The notes: generated from the sequence alone by a model not told the origin. A DNA stretch of 52,873 nt from Paulinella micropora (GCA_009731375.1 BJOX01000109.1:605734-658606), one strand, 5' to 3'; positions 39,878 through 49,658 are shown, numbered from the stretch's first letter. Numbers and translations are program-made.

Positions 39878-41404
39878 ATGCCAACCCAACACGGAGGCGA
39901 ACTAGATTTCAGCAGGACTGACTACATCAGTGCTTCTTATCGTTTGAATAAGGTTACCCCTCGTGAGGGTTCTATTACTGTCACTGTGTCTACCGCAGGA
40001 GGACAGGAAAGCAACTTTGACCTTATCAGCCGTCCATTTAACTTGGCTCGCTCTGTTTTAAGTTTTAATTATGCTCCAGATGCGAAGGCGGCAAACTACA
40101 ATAAATGCTTTATGGACTGCCTGGCCCCAATTAGGCAAATTCAATTGATTACGAGAGGTGGTGTTTATCTATGCGACATTAACGAAGTCGGAAATATCAC
40201 TAAAATGATTTGGAAACCCGAAACCTCCATTGATGATTTACTAGCTTTGGAAAACCACGATAATGGAAGTGGAGCTGGTTGTATGCTTCAAAAGTGTAAT
40301 GCTACAACTACATTTCAACCCGCTAGCGATGCTACAAGGTTGGCCGCATTACAAACGGCATTGGCTGGTTCGGCAGTAGCAGGAAATGCGGCGGGGCAAA
40401 TTGATACTGGTATTGATGTTGCTAAGGCTGAGGTTCAGGCCGCATTAAAGGCTTGGATGGCACAACCCTCCACAAATGCCCGCCGACACGATGATACCCT
40501 TATTGCGAATGAGACTGGCACGAGTAAGTTCGTTAATGTTGCTTTTAATGAGGCTAAGTATTTCTCAGCTGGTACTATTAATAATGCCAGCCCGAGTGTT
40601 AATGTTAAGATTTTTCTTGGAATGCTTTACAATACTATTTTCGCTCTGGATAAAACTATTATGTTTCCAGAAATTTTGACTTTGAGGATTGTTTGGCAAC
40701 AGACACCCAAAATCTTTTATTATAACAATGATGCTCTTTCTACTGGTGGTGGCACTGTTGCGGTAGCTGATTCAAATGTTACTATTACTAATCTCAGCCT
40801 GTTCTTAGCTGTTGAAACTAACCCAGATGTCGTTCAATCAATTCAACAGAAGATTATGAGCCCCGAAGGTATGAGCTTCAACATTGATTATTCTTGTTTG
40901 TATAAAAATACCGTTGGCACGCCTTCACAGTCTCAAAATGTCATTCTTAGATTTGACAGAGGCCACGGACGGCGAATTAAGAAAATTTATCACTCTGTTT
41001 TCAATACGACCGAAAATAAGAACACTGCCTACGACAATAGCAACCTGCTCGGTTCTAAGGTCCAAACTTTTTATACCACACTAGACGGGGCACGACTTCA
41101 AGAATTCAATGTTTATTGTCAAACTGGAAAACTAGAAGACTATATGTATCTTAAACCGAAGTTGGAAGGCTCTCCTTTGATGAATAGCAATGTTTATCAA
41201 TACAACTGGGTTTGGTGCGATAGCTTTGACAATACTCGTCCACTGTGGAGCAAGGACCGAAATGAAATCAGCGGATTAAGTCTAGACACCGAGCGACGAT
41301 GGGAGTTTATTGCTACCACTGCTAATATTGCGGCCAACCATTACACATTTGTCGTCACTCAGCAAGAAGTAAATGTCAGAAACGGCACCATTACTAGGAC
41401 CTGA
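39878..41404 (+). CDS. Major capsid protein (double jelly roll)
   Basis: 508 residues. A central RQIQLITRGGVYLCDINEVG segment, a later FNIDYSCLYKNTVG and a C-terminal YNWVWCDSFDNTRPLW stretch fit the two beta-barrels of polinton-like virus major capsid proteins. There is no signal peptide. It would form pseudo-hexameric capsomers. It follows the penton gene by 62 bases and has a strong TTATTTAATTTTTTTC motif 43 bases before the ATG. The assignment rests on context and overall pattern rather than a short diagnostic motif. Confidence 0.8.
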   Translation: MPTQHGGELDFSRTDYISASYRLNKVTPREGSITVTVSTAGGQESNFDLISRPFNLARSVLSFNYAPDAKAANYNKCFMDCLAPIRQIQLITRGGVYLCDINEVGNITKMIWKPETSIDDLLALENHDNGSGAGCMLQKCNATTTFQPASDATRLAALQTALAGSAVAGNAAGQIDTGIDVAKAEVQAALKAWMAQPSTNARRHDDTLIANETGTSKFVNVAFNEAKYFSAGTINNASPSVNVKIFLGMLYNTIFALDKTIMFPEILTLRIVWQQTPKIFYYNNDALSTGGGTVAVADSNVTITNLSLFLAVETNPDVVQSIQQKIMSPEGMSFNIDYSCLYKNTVGTPSQSQNVILRFDRGHGRRIKKIYHSVFNTTENKNTAYDNSNLLGSKVQTFYTTLDGARLQEFNVYCQTGKLEDYMYLKPKLEGSPLMNSNVYQYNWVWCDSFDNTRPLWSKDRNEISGLSLDTERRWEFIATTANIAANHYTFVVTQQEVNVRNGTITRT

Positions 41405-41473
41405 ACCTCGCCAGTGAGATAATATGTTGTTAATTTTGATAGATTATTTATTTTTTTTGTAAAAAAACGAACA

Positions 41474-42724
41474 ATGAGCCACCAACGAAATTTGATAGCA
41501 CAAGACCCTGACGGAGACTTCATTAATGTCAAAGTCGGATATGACGGCAACATTGAAACCAATAGTATGAAAACCGCTTTCGGCGAAGCATTGGTCGGTC
41601 AATTATCACCAGTATTACAAGAGATTTTCCCATACACTATCAATACACGAATATGGACATTAACTCAAACTGATGCGACCATTTCATTTAATGCGAATAT
41701 GGCCGAACTTAAAACAGATGTGAAGACGACCGCGAATGCTGTATTGACTAGTAAAAAAAGAATTAAATACAGAACGGGTATGGGAGTTCTAACACGATTT
41801 ACTGCTTTATGGACTACTGATGAAACGAAAGACTACTATTCATATATCGGAATAGGCGAAAGTGATTTTACTAATGGCTTCTATTTTTACAAAATAAAAG
41901 CGACTGGTATGAATATTGCCAGTGTTAAAGGAGGGGTGCCGACACTTATTCCCCAGGCGATTTGGGATGACCCTTGTGATGGAACCAAAATTATGCCCGC
42001 CTTAGACTGGACCAAAGGTAATGTATTCCAGATTAAATTTCAATATCTTGGCTTTGGTGCTATAAGGTTCTACATAGAAAATCCATCAAGTGGAGAATTT
42101 CAGCTGGTTCATACAATTAGGTATGCGAATGCGAATGTGGGTGTTAGTCTTTCAAATACAACCCTACCTTTTTCAGCTTGTATCAGAAATTATGGAACTG
42201 GTAATGCTAATCAAATATTAAAAACAGCCAGTTGTAGTATGTTTATTGAGGGCACCAACACTGTTAATTCAAGCATAACAAACGAAGCGGAAGGAGATGA
42301 AAAGGCGAGCACCACTGAAAGTCCAATTCTCAGCATAAAAAATAAAACAACTTTTAATGGTGTGACCAATTATTCAATTGTTTATCCATCTCTCGTGAGC
42401 ATATCAAATGAAGACAGCAAAGTTAATATAGTGCGGATTGTGAAAACAACTGGAACACTTACGGCGGAGAACTTCGCGGATATTGATACCAAAACTTCAA
42501 TGGTATCAAAGGACACCGCTGCGACTGCCGTTGGTGGTGCCACTATAACGGATGTCATCCTTAAACTTTATGTTAATGCTACTTCTAGCCAGCTTATTGA
42601 CCTGCGAACTTACGACATTCAACTCTCTCCTGGTGAAAATCTAACATTTTTACAAAAGTCTGTATCTACTGTCGCAAATGGAGGAAATGTGAGTGCTATA
42701 GTTAATTTCTTAGAAGACCAGTAA
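41474..42724 (+). CDS. Putative virion structural protein
   Basis: 416 residues, beta-rich throughout, without signal peptide or membrane segment. The N-terminus reads GYDGNIETNSMKTAFGEAL. The middle (FYFYKI and RFYIENPSSGEFQLV) looks like a lectin-like or ConA-like sandwich. No specific family is recalled with confidence. It follows the major capsid gene, with the upstream motif ending 14 bases before its ATG, so a capsid decoration or host-attachment role is likely. Confidence 0.55.
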   Translation: MSHQRNLIAQDPDGDFINVKVGYDGNIETNSMKTAFGEALVGQLSPVLQEIFPYTINTRIWTLTQTDATISFNANMAELKTDVKTTANAVLTSKKRIKYRTGMGVLTRFTALWTTDETKDYYSYIGIGESDFTNGFYFYKIKATGMNIASVKGGVPTLIPQAIWDDPCDGTKIMPALDWTKGNVFQIKFQYLGFGAIRFYIENPSSGEFQLVHTIRYANANVGVSLSNTTLPFSACIRNYGTGNANQILKTASCSMFIEGTNTVNSSITNEAEGDEKASTTESPILSIKNKTTFNGVTNYSIVYPSLVSISNEDSKVNIVRIVKTTGTLTAENFADIDTKTSMVSKDTAATAVGGATITDVILKLYVNATSSQLIDLRTYDIQLSPGENLTFLQKSVSTVANGGNVSAIVNFLEDQ

Positions 42725-42772
42725 TTATTTATTTTTGTAATAATTTTTTCTAATATAATAATATAGTAAGAT

Positions 42773-43443
42773 ATGTATAGTCGTAAGTTGTATGTTGTGG
42801 GTGGTAGGCGGTTTCTAACAAAAGCATCTATCAAATCCTACATAAGAAGAATGATAAACAAATATAACGAAGGAGAAGGGCTGAACCCAGAAGATAGCAA
42901 TTTCGTGCGAGACCTAATAACCCATCACCCTTGTCTAAAAAATGGCATCATTGATGTTGAAAGTAATTTGACCACTGGGAGAAAACACTTTCGTGTAGAT
43001 GGTAAGCCGTTTTCGTGGAATTGCTGTGTTGACCTTATAGGGCTTAGCAAATTTAAAAAAATGGCGAGAGTGATAAAAGAAGCGAGCAGGAATACGATAA
43101 GACCGCAAATACAATAATATCTTGACATCNNNNNNNNNNTCAAATACAAGAATATCTTGACATCGTGGCTATTGATGTATTCGTTGAACCCAGATACATA
43201 TGCGAAATAAGTGGTGATATATATGAGCGGGTTGATGTCCACGAAGACCACCACTTTGACATCATACAATTCAAAGACATCCTTCAACAATATCTTGAAG
43301 TAAATAGAGAATTAGAAGTTGAAGACAACCTTTTGAAAGAACCGCATTTTACTAGGTTTAGAGAATTCCACAAACAGAAAGCAATACTGCGAATTATAAA
43401 AAAAGAAATCAATATAAGAGGAAAAATGCATCTCTTACGGTAA
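42773..43443 (+). pseudogene. DUF3223-like gene split by an assembly gap
   Basis: The left part (42773-43117, 114 residues) has a NPEDSNFVRDLITHHP segment and a later KHFRVDGKPFSW, like the DUF3223 pattern (HP..., then F.v...dG...dFS). It stops at a TAA (43115-43117) just before the ten N. The right part (43140-43443) continues in the equivalent frame. The 24 bases before the N (43106-43129) and after it (43141-43164) are the same except for one base, and that base turns the stop codon into a Glu codon. The gap is therefore probably a failed overlap and the true gene would encode about 200 residues. Function unknown; DUF3223 domains recur in polinton-like viruses and giant viruses. Confidence 0.65.
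43130..43139. other. Ten-base N gap flanked by a 24-bp near-identical overlap
   Basis: Ten N with direct repeats on both sides (43106-43129 and 43141-43164; one mismatch). This is what unmerged contig ends look like. Confidence 0.85.
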
Positions 43444-43711
43444 ATACTTTTTCAGTTCATCTTTATTTTGGACCCAAGGTTGACGAACTAACCATTCAAT
43501 ATATGGCTTATCAATCTTTGCGATGTCTTCTATTTTTTTGCCCTTGTATTTGCCGAAGTGAAACAAGTTTGGTTGAGCATTTCTCATTTCTTCAATCGCT
43601 TTTATTTCGTCGTGTATTACCTTTTGGACATCTTCCAACGAGAAGGATTTTTTTTTCGCCTTCAATGGAAAGTTTTTGGAACTTCTCGCATAGTCTCGTT
43701 AGGGCGGACAT
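43435..43711 (-). pseudogene. FGKYKGK-motif protein with an A-run frameshift
   Basis: The C-terminal part (TTG at 43665 to the stop at 43435) contains FGKYKGKKIEDIAKIDKPYI and then WLVRQ. This resembles the FGK(Y/H)KGKxxxxxxxDxxYxxWL pattern of the DUF3820/QSregVF family found in exonuclease-like and small viral proteins. No ATG starts that frame. An ATG at 43711 (MSALTRLCEKFQKL) opens another frame that meets it at a run of nine T on the plus strand (near 43648-43656). A one-base length error there would join them into a protein of about 90 residues. It is convergent with the preceding gene, overlapping by 9 bases. Function unknown. Confidence 0.6.
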
Positions 43712-43765
43712 AGTAGAGTGGTGTATATAGTAGGCAGGAAAAAATTAAATAATTAATAATATAGA

Positions 43766-44455
43766 ATGAGCGAGTGGATTATCTTTGTTAAGGCTTACTC
43801 TGCCAAACACAAAATAAGCTATGGGGAGGCATTGAAAAAAGCTGGTAAGGCATACAGGAAACAGAAGGGAGGCAGTGCGGAGTTATCAGAGGATGTCTAT
43901 TTGTCGCGGTCGGATAGAAAAGGTGCGGACGGTTGGAAGCCAGTAGCGAGCAAAGAGAAATCAACAGTGTATGAAAAAGATGGTAAGGCGATTGTAGCAT
44001 TTAGGGGTTCAGTAGATAAGCGGGACCTGCTAACCGATGTCGCATTGGTGAAGGGAGTATTGAAAAGAACCCCGAGATATAAAGAAGAGCAGAAGTTGGT
44101 TGACGAAGTGATAAAGAAATATGGAAAAGATAATGTAGAGCTGACGGGTCATTCGCTAGGTGGCACGATAGCAAAAGACCTGAGCCGACAAACTGGTGTA
44201 AGGGCAACTACATACAATAAAGGCAGTAGCACAAAAGACCTAATTGAAGGAGTAATTGACCGAGTGGCGGTGAAAGTTAATCCAAAAGGTAAGCGGGCGA
44301 AGACTGCGAAGCTTACCACTAACTACCGAACCGCATTTGACCCCGTATCATTGCTAGGGGCTACGGCTGTAAATACTAAGTTAGTGAAGCCGACGAGGGG
44401 TGTTCATACGATTAGGAGCTTCAAAGGTAAAGGAGCCAAAATTTTTTATTTATAA
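43766..44455 (+). CDS. Class 3 lipase-like protein
   Basis: 229 residues. The N-terminal tail (KISYGEALKKAGKAYRKQKGG) resembles the basic tails on capsid-associated proteins of polinton-like viruses and nucleocytoviruses. The lipase domain has IVAFRGS (residues 76-82, oxyanion region) and the nucleophile elbow GHSLGG (128-133, Ser130). An Asp in FDPVS (near 193) and a His in GVHTI (near 213) complete a plausible triad. There is no signal peptide. It may open or modify host membranes during entry or exit, but this is inference. It converges with the polymerase remnant, one base between stops. Confidence 0.8.
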   Translation: MSEWIIFVKAYSAKHKISYGEALKKAGKAYRKQKGGSAELSEDVYLSRSDRKGADGWKPVASKEKSTVYEKDGKAIVAFRGSVDKRDLLTDVALVKGVLKRTPRYKEEQKLVDEVIKKYGKDNVELTGHSLGGTIAKDLSRQTGVRATTYNKGSSTKDLIEGVIDRVAVKVNPKGKRAKTAKLTTNYRTAFDPVSLLGATAVNTKLVKPTRGVHTIRSFKGKGAKIFYL

Positions 44456-44456
44456 T

Positions 44457-45653
44457 TCAACCACGAATGTGGAACCCTAGCGGGATGCTATCATTATCGT
44501 TAATAAACTTACGGCCCGCCCACTTGTTCTCATTAACTTGTTTTTTAACATTCGTCATATGTAAAATGCTAAAATGTGGGACTTGTTGTTGTTTGCTGTT
44601 TCTATCAATGTGTATTTTTTTCATTTGGAAATCCTTTACATTTTCAACCGACCCGCCTTTATCCATCTTAATAATATCAAATGTATCATAGTTTAGCTGA
44701 TTAGCATCTAAGCCTTTACCCCTGAAATGGAAATATCTTTTAACTCCATTTTCAGACACTATTTTAACTCCTTTTGAAATATGCTTTAAGTCGTTCTTGG
44801 TCATTCCCTCCGTAAAGGCATCCTTCGTCGTAAATTCTAACATATATAGTTTCGGTGCTATCCACACACCTTTTATAATCTTACATCCATCTCCTAAGTC
44901 GTCCCCTATACCGCCTAGTTTCTTATTACCCATATTCTTTACATACTTGGCGCATCTCGCGTGGATTTGTAAGCTGTCTGTGTCGGTGTAGTAAAAGTCG
45001 TCTTCAATGGTTCCGTTCGGGTTGGCTTCCTTATTATAGTTGAACATAATTCGTCTGCTATATGCTAGAATGAAAGCCCCGTAGTGTGAAGGCTTCGTTA
45101 TGCTACTCTCTAATAAGATTGGATTGCGAGGAAGGCCCGATATGTGCCATAAATCTTTTCCTTGTTGGTCCGTAAATTTAACAGACGCTTCCAAATTTTT
45201 TTTTTGCACCAACACTCTCTTTGGCTGAGCCTGACGTTCAATGCCAACAACAGGGATGGCTGATTCCAGATCGGTATCATCATCGGAGCCCTCTCCTTCG
45301 GAAGAGTCATCTGACAAGCTTGAATCGATATCTACGTCTTGAAGATTGCCACCGTTATCGATATCTAGGACTTGGAGATCGCCACCTTTGTACTTGCACC
45401 ACTTGTAATGCTGCAAGGTCGTGGATGGAACGGCATGAGAATAGTACACTTGCCTTATAGCATCCCGTTCTGCGTCCTTGCGGTTACTATATAATTTCGC
45501 TGCAGTATCCGTCTCACGGAGCGCTTCTTCCACGACTTCTTTGCGAGTTTGAAATACTCGTGCCACTGTTGCGGCGTTTTCATGTACCCAATTGGCGGCA
45601 GCGCGTAGGATTTGACGCTTTCGCAAGCGCGATCCTTCGCCAGTTTCATCCAT
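44457..45653 (-). pseudogene. Family B DNA polymerase tail fused to an unrelated N-terminus
   Basis: 398 residues. From about residue 145 on it matches the C-terminal part of protein-primed-type polymerase B in polintons: KPSHYGAFILAYSRRIMFN, then YYTDTDSL (about residues 221-228, motif C) and a thumb-like remainder. Exonuclease, motif A (DxxSLYP) and motif B are missing, so it cannot be active. Residues 1 to about 140 are helical then acidic, with a short internal duplication (DLQVLDIDNGG / NLQDVDIDSS), and do not look like polymerase. Upstream, the same frame continues past a single TAG (45654-45656). The right end of the provirus therefore lies within this frame, near 45190-45250. Confidence 0.7.
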
Positions 45654-45935
45654 CTACCATTTCACCATCCATAGCGCAACCTTGCAATGGTTGATTGATG
45701 CCTGCTCTTCTCTGCCGTCTTGCAATCCAAGGCGTTGACCAAGGCGCTCGTAAATTTGCATCACTAAAAATTTTGGAATCTCGTGAGAAGATCCTTTAGA
45801 ACGATTTTTAACTGCCTTGGTCAGGATGTTTTTGCTGAGCGAGACACGATTTGATATTCGAGAGGGGATCAGCAGCGGGTCTGGACCGTAGGCTTTGTTT
45901 TTCTTGAGAGCAAGAAATTTCGATAGCTGATTCAT
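45654..45935 (-). pseudogene. N-terminal part of the fused frame, ended by an in-frame TAG
   Basis: 93 residues from the ATG at 45935 (MNQLSKFLALKKNKAYG) to a TAG immediately before the downstream ATG at 45653, in the same frame. The sequence is basic and helical (EIPKFLVMQIYERLGQRLGL). No family is recognised. It may be host or transposon sequence into which the viral fragment was joined. Confidence 0.4.
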
Positions 45936-46014
45936 TTACAGAAGCTGAAACAACGCGTAACTTCGAATACGACTAATCAAATATGAAGAAATAGATAAAT
46001 AGATAGATAGAAGG

Positions 46015-46082
<68 letters not shown>

Positions 46083-46252
46083 ATATTAGTGTTTATCTAG
46101 GAGCGTCGCGTAGTAAAGGCCATAGGCGTCCTACCAGGAGGCATCCTCGGCTCAGGCCTGTCTTCGCCTTCCTGGCTCCCTCATAGCCAATGGCCAGCGG
46201 AGGGATCCACTTACCAAGCACGAAATGCAGGGTAAGTACCTTTTATGGGCGA

Positions 46253-46313
<61 letters not shown>

Positions 46314-46329
46314 ATAGATATATAGATAC

Positions 46330-46388
<59 letters not shown>

Positions 46389-46411
46389 GTAGGTAGGTAG
46401 GTAGGCAGGTA
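45936..46411. repeat. GATA arrays
   Basis: Two GATA tracts at about 45989-46082 and 46249-46411, separated by about 165 bases of unique sequence without a gene. Confidence 0.95.
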
Positions 46412-47016
46412 GGTATGTTTGGTCTATCAGCTCTGCATATCCGAAGAATAAGGCATCCATTTTACTCAGCCACCCGAAGGTGATTGGGCAGCGGGCTGGA
46501 GTAGACACTGAGTCCTGGATTTATGCAGTCTGAGTCCTGGATTTATGCAGTCTGACGACATCTATGTATCATGCATATACACATACATGACATATAGATA
46601 AGTATAAAGACACATACGTTACATATAGATAAGTATAAAGACATATGTCATGTAAATAGATATAAATATATTCTTGCAAGCAAACAAGCCTTGCACAGTT
46701 TCAGTCATCACGTAAATGAAATGTGGTCTGTCACGTGAACGTTTCATTATTTAGGGAAAGATACCTGAAAGTAGCTATAGATGTCCAGCCTCAAAATTGC
46801 CAGGGACTGTGTCCTCTGCCATCCTGTGAAGTATGCGATTGTGATGCGTGTATCATTCCAGACATGTACAATTTACAGTGTAGATTGCTTATCTAGAAGC
46901 ACATATACACTTACGTATTTGCTTATGTGCGTATTTGCAGTGCATGCAATAATGTGTGTACGTGTGCGCGCGCGTATGTGTGCGTGTGTGTGTTGTGTAC
47001 TTACAATGATACGTAC
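46412..47016. other. Spacer with a 22-bp tandem duplication
   Basis: No credible gene. Near 46510-46554 the unit GAGTCCTGGATTTATGCAGTCT occurs twice. Near 46575-46650 a phrase close to ACATATAGATAAGTATAAAGACA also occurs twice. Confidence 0.6.
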
Positions 47017-47041
47017 GTACGTACGTATGTATGTATGTATG

Positions 47042-47072
<31 letters not shown>

Positions 47073-47220
47073 TGTATGTATATGCATGTATGTAATGGAA
47101 TGATGTATGATGTATGTATGTATGTATGTATGTATGTATGTACATACGCTATATTACGTATTTATGTAATATTGTATGTATGTATGTGTGTATGTGTGTA
47201 TGTATGTATGTATGTATGCT

Positions 47221-47272
<52 letters not shown>
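47017..47272. repeat. GTAT and GA arrays
   Basis: Imperfect GTAT tracts from about 47017 to 47220, then GA from 47222 to 47270. Tyr/Val/Cys-rich frames are repeat translations. Confidence 0.95.
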
Positions 47273-47895
47273 GATAACGCATCTGAATCTAAATTAATAT
47301 AATAATAATAATGATTAATATAATAATAACGTATCTGAATCTGAATTAATATGATTCGCGTGCTACAATGCCAACGAGCATCGTTTCAGGTGGCATTGGT
47401 TACGGCAGCAGTGTCACACGCGAGGAGTGAACAGGGGTTTCGTCATGGTAGATAGGGATTGGGTGTACATGTGTCGACCATGGCGAAGCCCTTACATCAG
47501 CAGCCTAAATCAGAAGTATGAAGCCACAGCCTAAATCAGAAGGACCCTATTTGGCACAGCTAACTACACCGGAGGTTTGTTGCACACCTAATCTGACTAT
47601 TAGATGCCACGTAAGGCCTCAGACAGGGCGGGCGAGCGCAAATACACAGCAGACTTGAGCAAAAACAGCGGTACAGGCTATAAGCTAGGCAAAAATGTAA
47701 GTATGAAGCCACAGCCTAAATCAGAAGGACCCATTGTATGCCGTTGTGTATACGTATGCCGATAAGGAATTATTCATCTGCATTCGTATGCACTTGTTAG
47801 CAGAGTTGATATTACGACCCGGTTCGGAAGCCGCGGCCTGGGCAAGGTCACAGCTGCAATCAGCGCAAATACACAGCCCGCGCATAACACTGCAT

Positions 47896-47897
<2 letters not shown>
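47273..47897. other. Unique spacer with internal direct repeats
   Basis: No credible gene. AGTATGAAGCCACAGCCTAA with its continuation to GAAGGACCC occurs at about 47516-47546 and 47701-47731, and GCGCAAATACACAGC at about 47636 and 47862. Confidence 0.6.
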
Positions 47898-47965
<68 letters not shown>

Positions 47966-47984
47966 TAATAATAATAATAATAAT
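47898..47984. repeat. AAT array bordering duplicated segment 1
   Basis: About 29 AAT units with one GAT. The duplicated segment starts where it ends. Confidence 0.95.
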
Positions 47985-48196
47985 AATAGACTTATCAGTC
48001 AATTGGCCCTTGATCCTGTCGGACATGTGCCTCCATTAACATTCTTATAAACACTACTTTAGTAAGTCAACATTCACTAAGCCTCGGTTACCATCCTATT
48101 GCCAGCATTCAGTAATAACAGAATCGGACAAGGGAACTCTGTATACTTGCGAAGTGCATGACCGGAGAAGAAAAGTTTTGGAAAGGCACCAAATTG

Positions 48197-48600
48197 TTAG
48201 ATCCAGAGCGGTGTTTGTTCGTAAAAAGTCAATCTGCCACCATCAGCTTGGAGACGGGATATAAAAAGACAATCTGCCACCATCAGCCTCCCATCTGGCA
48301 GGAATAATGTATTCACGTAGGCCAAGGTTTGGCTGCTCGCAAGGCGATCGATGTAGGTTTTGATCCGGCGTCCTATTTCATCGATGCGGATGTTTTCAAG
48401 GTCGTTATACCTTTGCCTCAGCACCCTTTCCTCGCGAGAACGCGCTGTCGTGTCACTCGCTGCCGCTCCTTCTGGAACTTTTCTCTCGGAACAAGGCACG
48501 ACGAAAATCAGTTGCAGGTAAGCCACGTGGTATACATAGTTTACCACTACTTCGATCTTAGCCCTAAAGTTTCCCTTGCGCAGGATAGAGGCAGAGAAGC
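48197..48600 (-). pseudogene. Continuation frame of the F-box-like gene (copy 1)
   Basis: A frame open from about 48617 to 48197 on the minus strand, without an ATG at its start. It carries a charged helical stretch (SREERVLRQRYNDLENIRID) and a C-terminal part containing a duplicated segment, visible as CAATCTGCCACCATCAGC twice near 48230-48288. It could be the 3' exon or a frameshifted end of the small gene just upstream (48613-48876). The same frame exists in copy 2 at 51382-51785. Confidence 0.3.
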
Positions 48601-48612
48601 TCGTCAGTTGCG

Positions 48613-48876
48613 TTAAAAGTGGCGGCGCATGGGGTTGTCGCGTTGTGGCACAGTGACTTCGTAACCCTCAGTGATTACTTCGGCTGCTTCCTTTAGTTCC
48701 TGCTTGGCGCGTTTGTTAGCTTCCTGGGCTAGACATTGAAGTTGTGTGTTGGTAAGAGTGAGAGCTAGGAGGGAACGGCTGTCCAGGTGTGCAGGCAATT
48801 TGATCTTCAAGAGATCGCCTTGAAACACGATAAGAAATGATGTCTGGCACAGCTTTTGTTTTTTCCTGGGTGGCAT
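48613..48876 (-). CDS. Small F-box-like protein (copy 1)
   Basis: 87 residues from the ATG at 48876 (MPPRKKQKLCQ). The frame is open upstream only through GTAT-repeat sequence, so this internal ATG is preferred. A segment IKLPAHLDSRSLLALTLTN resembles the start of an F-box (LPxxLxxxSLLxLxxT), followed by a charged helix. Downstream on the same strand, a second frame (to 48197) continues protein-like with RVLRQRYNDLENIRIDEIGR, and may be a further exon or a frameshifted continuation. An F-box would recruit substrates to SCF ubiquitin ligases. The match is short, so this is tentative. Confidence 0.4.
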   Translation of the reverse strand: MPPRKKQKLCQTSFLIVFQGDLLKIKLPAHLDSRSLLALTLTNTQLQCLAQEANKRAKQELKEAAEVITEGYEVTVPQRDNPMRRHF

Positions 48877-49639
48877 AGTTTTTTGCTGCAAACCAGCGAG
48901 AACAATGTGAATCAATACACCTGTATGTATGTATGTATGTGTATGTGTAATGTATGTATGTATGTACATATGTATGTACAGAAGATTCTACTGTATGATG
49001 TATTTATGTATGAGTCATATGGTACCCCGCATCGGCTTCACACGTTTGTTTATGCATGGTATCCATATATATCGAAGCAAATGGTTCGAGCCAAATCTCC
49101 TTGGAAGCTTAACGGACGGTTTTTTACTTGGGAGATTGCCACGTTGTATTTTTAAATTTAAAAAAAAAAAAAAAAGAGTTCACAATGGAAGCAGCAAAAC
49201 AAACTGTTTCTACATGTACACATAGGTACAAAGGACAGCAAACGAGTGACGGTGAAAAATAAGAGGTTGAGATGGTCAGTAAAAATTTCCTACATGAAAT
49301 TTTGAAAGTTGTAGCCATTTGACTAAATTCAAAGTCTGTACTGGTTAGTTAGATTTTAAAATTGGCATCCGGCGGCATTTAAATGGCATTTGGACTCAGC
49401 CGTCACTTTTTTTTTCAATTTCAAAAAGTAGCCGATCGAAATTTTGAACGGGCACACAGCGCCCAGGACCTACGTGTACGTAAATTTACACAAAAAAGAG
49501 CTATATATCCTCAATGAATATACTTATATTATACTGCATTCAATTTCTTTTGCTGGTATTTTCATGGTTTGTATGATTGATAAATTATATCCCTCTATTT
49601 TTATGTATTCGTAGCTTTTTTCGGATCTTCCACGCATCA

Positions 49640-49658
49640 ATAGAGATAGATAGATAGG

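Larger units (their letters stand above)
27921..45200. mobile_element. Integrated polinton-like virus (right end truncated)
   Basis: A contiguous block of lower-GC, densely coding, intron-less genes on both strands. It contains the polinton-like virus hallmark set: rve integrase at one edge, packaging ATPase, Ulp1-like protease, penton, double-jelly-roll major capsid protein, and a protein-primed-type family B polymerase tail at the other edge. Polintons and polinton-like viruses typically have integrase and polymerase at opposite ends. The polymerase lacks most of its catalytic domain, so roughly the right-hand kilobases are missing. Both boundary coordinates are approximate. Confidence 0.85.

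Noticed and set aside
22617-45656. Possible reassigned genetic code (in-frame TAG at 22617 and 45654, in-frame TAA at 23430)
   Set aside because: Other intact genes end normally at TAA, TAG or TGA with no sensible continuation, and the affected genes also have frameshifts or truncations. Decay is the simpler explanation.
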